From NCBI GenBank assembly GCA_048213135.1, contig PS015248.1:29168-64021 (forward strand): 34,854 nt of DNA, in the 5' to 3' direction. Position 1 is the stretch's first letter; each line of letters starts with the position of its first letter. Below are positions 30,102 to 34,854 of the stretch, piece by piece. The position numbers and the translations under genes were made by a program. The notes beneath the pieces are model-generated. The model ran no database searches. It was not told the origin of the DNA and was given only the letters and a program-made list of their open reading frames with translations. Source of the DNA: Reclinomonas americana ATCC 50394. Its lineage: Eukaryota > Jakobida > Jakobea > Jakobida.

Positions 30102-30214
30102 ACACTCACCGCAATGACACACGCACACGGCACAATGAAGATGACTGCAATCCACCGCACAGGCACCAGAGCACCATTGTCGAGAAGCCAACTCAATGAT
30201 CCGATGCAAGACAT
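26993..30214 (-). CDS. Seven-transmembrane RGS protein (GPCR-like regulator of G-protein signalling), 17 exons
   Basis: Plasma-membrane 7TM domain fused to a cytosolic RGS domain that should accelerate GTP hydrolysis by G-alpha. Exons: 30214-30110, 29680-29630, 29564-29452, 29378-29354, 29282-29067, 29007-28874, 28811-28781, 28718-28627, 28562-28508, 28440-28393, 28323-28210, 28138-28112, 28052-27872, 27807-27740, 27676-27533, 27457-27402, 27080-26993 (516 codons with stop). Membrane segments near residues 17-35, 53-74, 84-104, 155-170, 193-212, 236-252 and 261-285. RRRPYLRARSPR after TM1 is typical of the family. The RGS core begins FREHLVLEFSSEN (G-alpha contact SEN kept) and ends LLRQDCFLRFKESKTW. 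A 48-residue Ser/acidic insertion (exon 27676-27533) splits the domain before the last helices. Four donors are GTTGCG. Exons of 25, 27 and 31 nt are present. Gaps fall in introns. Confidence 0.88.
27119..27367. other. Assembly gap in the last 7TM-RGS intron
   Basis: 249 N. Phase-2 CT (27402) joins C (27080) to give Leu, and the RGS C-terminal helix reads straight across, so no exon is missing. Confidence 0.9.
27459..27507 (+). repeat. CA dinucleotide microsatellite
   Basis: About 24 uninterrupted CA units. On the minus strand it forms the GT tract and acceptor GTGTGCAG of a 7TM-RGS intron. Confidence 0.95.
29778..29965. other. Assembly gap in 7TM-RGS intron 1
   Basis: 188 N between the first exon (ends 30110, phase 0) and the second (starts 29680, phase 0). 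TM1 is followed directly by the family RSP motif, so no exon need be missing. Confidence 0.85.
30061..30110 (+). repeat. CT/CA microsatellite
   Basis: CTCTCA/CACTCT units at the 5' end of 7TM-RGS intron 1. Confidence 0.8.
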
Positions 30215-30493
30215 CCTACACACACACTAACACACTAACACACGCACACTATGCGTGTGTGTGAGTGAGTGGGGCGGGATAGAGATCGACTTTCCGACGC
30301 GAGCGACGTTTGTCCACACTGCCGTATTGGATCCCGAACGTCTCCCTCGCAAAAAGCCTGTCCTCCATTGCCACTGCGCGATCTGTACCTTTGCATGTAC
30401 AAGAGCTGTGCAAGTGGCGTACGATGCACATGTGCAGTGAGTCGAAAAATACTTCGAATTCGCGATCGAATTCGCGATATCGATATCGCTTGA
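30215..30493. promoter_or_regulatory. Upstream region of the 7TM-RGS gene
   Basis: No gene is supported. It carries CACTAACACA repeats (30220-30250), a GT patch, and at 30455-30489 a 12-base direct repeat CGAATTCGCGAT twice followed by a 16-bp palindrome GCGATATCGATATCGC (30474-30489). One minus-strand frame is open through it but shows no protein-like conservation or start. Confidence 0.5.
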
Positions 30494-31033
30494 TCATGAA
30501 GGTTGACCTGATGCCATCAGCTGGCTGCCACGCAATGTGAGAGTGGTGATTCCGTACTGGTTGATCAGCAGCGGAGTCAGCGAGTCCACGCGACCTGTGT
30601 AGTATTCGTTTGATGAGTCTGTCGACGAGATGAGAATCGTTGCATCCGCCAACTGACCTGCACAGTTGGGCCCAAAGGTCGGGGGTGCACAAGCAGAAAC
30701 TGTGGAAAACGCAGCGACACTGCCACTGATAGTGTACATGCCACTGTTAATCAGAACACAGCGGGCGCGAGCATAGTACTGAGTTGCCGGAGAGAGGGAT
30801 ATCGATGTCAACGTGGCTGTCAGCGATACTGTCATATATAGTGCCTGCAGTCGCGGGTGTCATCGGCAGTGGCACAGTGTTGATGGCGTTAAATGCCGCA
30901 TCGACGGACACGTCCAGATAGGCAAGCACCGTTCCAGCAGCTACCTTTGTGTGGATCGATTGAGATAGTCACTGCTGCTCCAGTGATAGGGTGAACGCGA
31001 AAGACGATCGCGATATCGGTATTCTTGTTGATC
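30494..31033 (-). pseudogene. Frame-broken fragment of an unrecognised, beta-rich, Ser/Thr-rich protein
   Basis: Three minus-strand stretches look protein-like but lie in three frames: NTDIAIVFRVHPITGAAV (from 31033, after a TTTCAG acceptor), VAAGTVLAYLDVSVDAAFNA (about 30945-30835) and SISLSPATQYYARARCVLIN running to a TGA at 30494. I found no GT-AG intron that joins all three in phase. One break is near 30960-30975 and the other falls at a TATATAT run (about 30836-30843). Either this is a decaying gene copy or the assembly has small indels here. The last part has several Cys and Gly and no recognisable domain. It lies between the 7TM-RGS promoter and the NTPase-nuclease gene, and I cannot tell whether it belonged to the latter. 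Confidence 0.45.
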
Positions 31034-31262
31034 TGAAAGCATGTCTCAAGGTGACACTGTGCTGCAGAGTTTTTCCTCTTGTATCCATCCCTCACCACTG
31101 CTCTGTCTAACTGCTGCAACCGACCGAATGCGGACGCCGCAGACTGACTGTGTCTTTAAAATACAGACTGGGCGAGTGGCAACGTGCGCTGCTTCTTTCA
31201 CATGTTCACTCAGAAAGAGAATTCTGTGTCAAACATGGCGACAACAGCTTTCTTTCCGTGCT
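31034..31262. other. No gene assigned
   Basis: Open minus-strand stretch with SVCGVRIRSVAAVRQSS (about 31158-31108) before a GTGAGG could be an exon of either neighbour, but neither side of it can be joined with confidence. No repeat or RNA is seen. Confidence 0.3.
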
Positions 31263-31535
31263 NNNNNNNNNNNNNNNNNNNNNNNNNNNNNNNNNNNNNN
31301 NNNNNNNNNNNNNNNNNNNNNNNNNNNNNNNNNNNNNNNNNNNNNNNNNNNNNNNNNNNNNNNNNNNNNNNNNNNNNNNNNNNNNNNNNNNNNNNNNNNN
31401 NNNNNNNNNNNNNNNNNNNNNNNNNNNNNNNNNNNNNNNNNNNNNNNNNNNNNNNNNNNNNNNNNNNNNNNNNNNNNNNNNNNNNNNNNNNNNNNNNNNN
31501 NNNNNNNNNNNNNNNNNNNNNNNNNNNNNNNNNNN
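31263..31535. other. Assembly gap at the 3' end of the NTPase-nuclease gene
   Basis: 273 N. The last exon seen (31865-31536) is open into it, so the C-terminus is unknown. Confidence 0.9.
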
Positions 31536-34500
31536 CTGTCAGGATGGCGCATTCTGGAGGAACACGTTGTTGTGCGAGAGTGCAAAACGCACCTTCCACT
31601 GCCGGCTGTTTCATCGAAGTGAGCAAGTTGAGCCATATGGAAGGATGCTTCGCCGCGAGCCAGTTGACAAGGTCGTCCCCATTCTCGAACAACCGTGGCT
31701 TCTTCTTCTCCAGACGCGGACCGTTACGAGCAACAACCGTATGGACTGTCTCGGTAGACTCCTGCATCGCCTCGTACAGCTGACTACACACGACCGAGCT
31801 CTTCAGGTGCTCGCTGATCGCGGCAGTGAACTCTGGCTTCGAAACAAAGTGTACGTTGGGCCGCACTGATTCACATGAACACAAACACAAAAGCAAAACA
31901 TGAGACCGCTGTTGCTTCTTTCCCCCAACACTGCCTGATCTCACGATGACTAACGTACCTACATCGGCAGCCCACCGTCCAAATGTGGAACCGTAGGCCT
32001 CTGGAATTTCCGCTGCGGAGAGAACCGTAATGCGATTGCCGTACTTGGCCACCAACGAGTAATTTTTGGGCTGGTACGATGGGATCGCTGATGCGTCATG
32101 AGCAGCTGCAGGCACAGAGACCGGCTTTGCCTCCTCCAACACCTTGAAAAACGCCTCGTGCTCCACCGGTCCGCTCGTCACCAGTTGTCCGACGGCCGAC
32201 ACACCGCACCACTCGAGAACTTCCAGAACCTGGAGAGCACCAGCCTGAGTGACGCGATGTTGGGTGCAGCAGCACGAGACAACGCGCAACATTGGCAAGC
32301 TTGCACAATACATCCCTCAGCTCCGTCGCAGACATCATGGATCGCGTGTTTTTGACCTGTAGCACGATGCCAACCATCTTGTTTTCAGAGCGGGCCAGCA
32401 GAATCGCATCGGCACCCATGAATCCCGACGGGAGCAGTCGGCAGCACGGTAGGCGATCGTGGAGGGTCTCGATGTAATCGCGCAGCTCTACAGGCGAGCA
32501 GCCGCGCTCCCAGCTGTACGTATCAGTGGCCTCCAGAACGGCACGCGGAGGTTTGAGCTGCGGGGGCATCGACGGAGGTGGTTCCTGAGCGCAGTGAAAA
32601 CGTGAGCTGATCTTTACACCACGAACGCATGCACATGCGGTACTGACCGCCCGCGCTAAACCAGCATTGATAAGGCCCGCCACGTGGGCCACTGTGTTGG
32701 CCACCACATCGCCCATGTCAACGCGAGTGTAGAAGAGTTCTGACACGAACCGCGTCCGCTCATTGACAGCGACAGCACGCACTGGAAACAGGAGGGTGCG
32801 TTGTAAGTCATATAGCAAGCATGTGCAACTCTGGAACTCTGCCTCGAACCTGTACTTGCAGCCCACACAGCGAATCCGGGAACACAGTCGCCAAGACGCA
32901 ACATTGTAGCATACTTGAGGCCTTCCGCAGCTCGACCATACGCGTACAGTGCGAGGTGAATACCACAGAACTGCTCAAATCGGCGACTGACAGCCTCTGT
33001 TGTTTCGGGGCTTGTCTGACCGTCGTCAGCCACCCGCTTCATGACGCCAGAGGCAACAAGGCGTGCCATGAGGGCGGCTAACTGAACTGGTTCCGACATG
33101 GAGAGGATCTCCAACTCATTTCCTGGCAAGTGTAGCTGCCACGGTGCCAGTGCAACGCGACCGACGCCGGGCTTCTCAGGCTCGATGTCCATACCAAGAG
33201 TGCCAGTCTCGTACAAATACCGGTACGGGGTAGTGGACGAGGTCGGTCGATCATCCAGCTTCACCACAGCGTTGGTGACCGCGAGACTGACGAGTACACG
33301 CAAAATGTCTCCGCCGTCCAAGGTGCCGACGTCACTTGTCATGCTCTTAGTCAGAGCACTCATGATCTGCTGATCACTGAGATCGCCCATGGACAACGGA
33401 GGAATGTCTGCATCCGAAGCACACACAAAGCATGAACAACAAGAGAATTGCGATCCAACAACAAGCACGTCAACCCGTCAGCGGTGCAGACCGTTGTTGC
33501 GGTTTACATCCAACTTGATGAATTCTTGAGCTACGGCTACAAAGACAAATACACAACTTGAACAATGCGAAGCCCGCAGCGAAGACAAAGAAAGCATTAG
33601 GCTCACCGACAAACGCCTTCTGCAAATTGGCCAGGACTCGCGGCTGTCCACCTGAAAGGTTGCACAGTTGGCGGAACACAGCACAATCCCGCCAGCNNNN
33701 NNNNNNNNNNNNNNNNNNNNNNNNNNNNNNNNNNNNNNNNNNNNNNNNNNNNNNNNNNNNNNNNNNNNNNNNNNNNNNNNNNNNNNNNNNNNNNNNNNNN
33801 NNNNNNNNNNNNNNNNNNNNNNNNNNNNNNNNNNNNNNNNNNNNNNNNNNNATCAACACCCCTTACACACAGGGAGACTCACTTTGGCGATCACTCACCG
33901 TTAAACAACATTTGCACCTCGTCGACGTGAAGCTGAAACAGTGTGCTGTGCCCACGTGCACGACATGAGACTCTCTCAGAGTTGACACGACGGGAATGCA
34001 GCACTTACATCTGGTCGTCGGCAACTATGTTGAGGTTACGCAGGTCGTAGTCGATGCAATTAAGAACACCCGGAAGCGAGAGAAGGCGCCACTGATTGTC
34101 AGCCTCCCACAACTTCCCCACCAGGTCACGGATCGTCGTCGGTTCAGAGCACGTGGAAAAGTGTGCCAGCAGGAAGCGCAGTGCCAACGAGTGTGGCGCG
34201 GTACGGGCGTCGAGGTCGTAGTCAAGGGTGACTCCGGAACCATTAGAATATCCGGTTGCCAGGGTGTACACGTGAAACGGAGGCCGTCCGGAAGGCACTG
34301 TGCATACCGGCCAGGCACTGTGGTGTGAGCAGGAGTACAAAACAACATCAAGACCAAGCAACGCAACAGGCTGCCATGCTTTTCACACGGTCCTCGACAG
34401 AGTACGCCAGCTTCAGTGCCATTGCCGTCTTGCCAGTACCAGGGGCGGCGATGGCAGCCGGCACGAAAAATCGTTGAGATTTGCCGAGTGGGCGACTGTG

Positions 34501-34719
34501 CGGGTCAACAACCCACCAAGCACCAATCGCAGACGGACGCTCACTCCGAGGCGGTGTAAGCAGCGCGTTCACAACCTCGTCACGGCCGACAACAACAACG
34601 CGCTGCAGTTCACAACTCGCGGTGAGTACTACTGGCACTGCGCCGTTCGACGTGGTGTGCGCATGACAGACCTCTTCAGCCCCAGGCTCTCGACGAATGT
34701 CGGGGAACGGTTCCAGATA
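31536..34719 (-). CDS. P-loop NTPase / winged-helix / restriction-endonuclease-fold protein (Crinkler/RHS-like), incomplete at both ends
   Basis: Visible exons: 34719-34368, 34297-34009, 33945-33899, (gap) -33607, 33536-33492, 33407-32856, 32781-32648, 32584-32291, 32244-31959, 31865-31536. The join phases agree, apart from the unseen one in the gap. Domain order: VGRDEVV then Walker A APGTGKT (about 34430), Walker B LHVDEVQ (about 33930), GGQPRVLANL (about 33645, the Gly-x-Pro-Arg segment of such NTPases), a winged-helix-like region from SMGDLSDQQIMSAL, then MGADAILL with IVLQVKNT (about 32400-32340). The D...QxK pair is typical of Mrr/REase-like nuclease folds. The combination matches the NTPase-nuclease cores of Crinkler and trypanosome RHS proteins, thought to derive from mobile elements. 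No Crinkler N-terminal header is seen; the 5' end runs into a CA repeat. The C-terminal extra domain is unrecognised. Two donors are GTTGCG and one intron is only 46 nt. Confidence 0.65.
33698..33851. other. Assembly gap in the NTPase-nuclease gene
   Basis: 154 N between the Walker B exon and the GGQPRVL exon. It must contain the 5' part of the latter exon and its acceptor. Confidence 0.9.
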
Positions 34720-34744
34720 CTGATGGCCAAGTGGTGAGCGCAAA

Positions 34745-34844
<100 letters not shown>

Positions 34845-34854
34845 GTTAGTAAAG

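Overview
This is an intron-rich, GC-rich nuclear scaffold from a flagellated unicellular eukaryote. The clearest lineage clue is a KATNIP homologue, a ciliary protein, next to a second long coiled-coil gene. Around them are a UTP18 gene, a fungal-type but degenerate adenylate-cyclase domain, a plant/protist-style 7TM-RGS protein and a Crinkler/RHS-like NTPase-nuclease gene. I cannot name the species. A deep-branching opisthokont, an apusomonad relative or a zoosporic fungus would all fit. No tRNA, rRNA, CRISPR or prokaryotic feature was seen. Ten runs of N interrupt the sequence, mostly inside pyrimidine-rich introns.

Layout: a polysaccharide deacetylase (+, up to 2064) converges on UTP18 (-, 2132-6859, 7 exons). 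A small unknown gene follows (-, 7073-8022). A divergent 486-bp promoter region separates it from KATNIP (+, about 8509-18263, about 30 exons). After 193 bp comes a 26-exon gene of about 1,785 codons (+, 18457-25450) that joins coiled coils to a class III cyclase domain lacking the catalytic residues I can align. It converges, 71 bp apart, on a queuosine-salvage gene (QNG1-like, -, 25522-26924). That is followed by a 17-exon seven-transmembrane RGS gene (-, 26993-30214), a frame-broken fragment (-, about 30494-31033) and an incomplete P-loop NTPase / winged-helix / restriction-endonuclease-fold gene (-, about 31536-34719).

Gene models were built by hand from splice sites, phase continuity and recalled family motifs. 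For UTP18, the cyclase-like gene, QNG1, 7TM-RGS and most of KATNIP, the listed exons join into one open frame, which is the main support for the boundaries. Doing this exposed a recurrent unusual 5' splice site, GTTGCG(T), at about 20 introns in six genes. It also showed that the contig at 10222-10713 appears to be placed backwards inside KATNIP. A promoter-sized direct repeat is present at 6982-7091 and 8269-8395.

Functionally the neighbours are unrelated: ribosome biogenesis, tRNA-modification salvage, G-protein signalling, ciliary structure and a mobile-element-derived nuclease. The head-to-tail pair KATNIP plus pseudo-cyclase coiled-coil gene is the one suggestive functional grouping.
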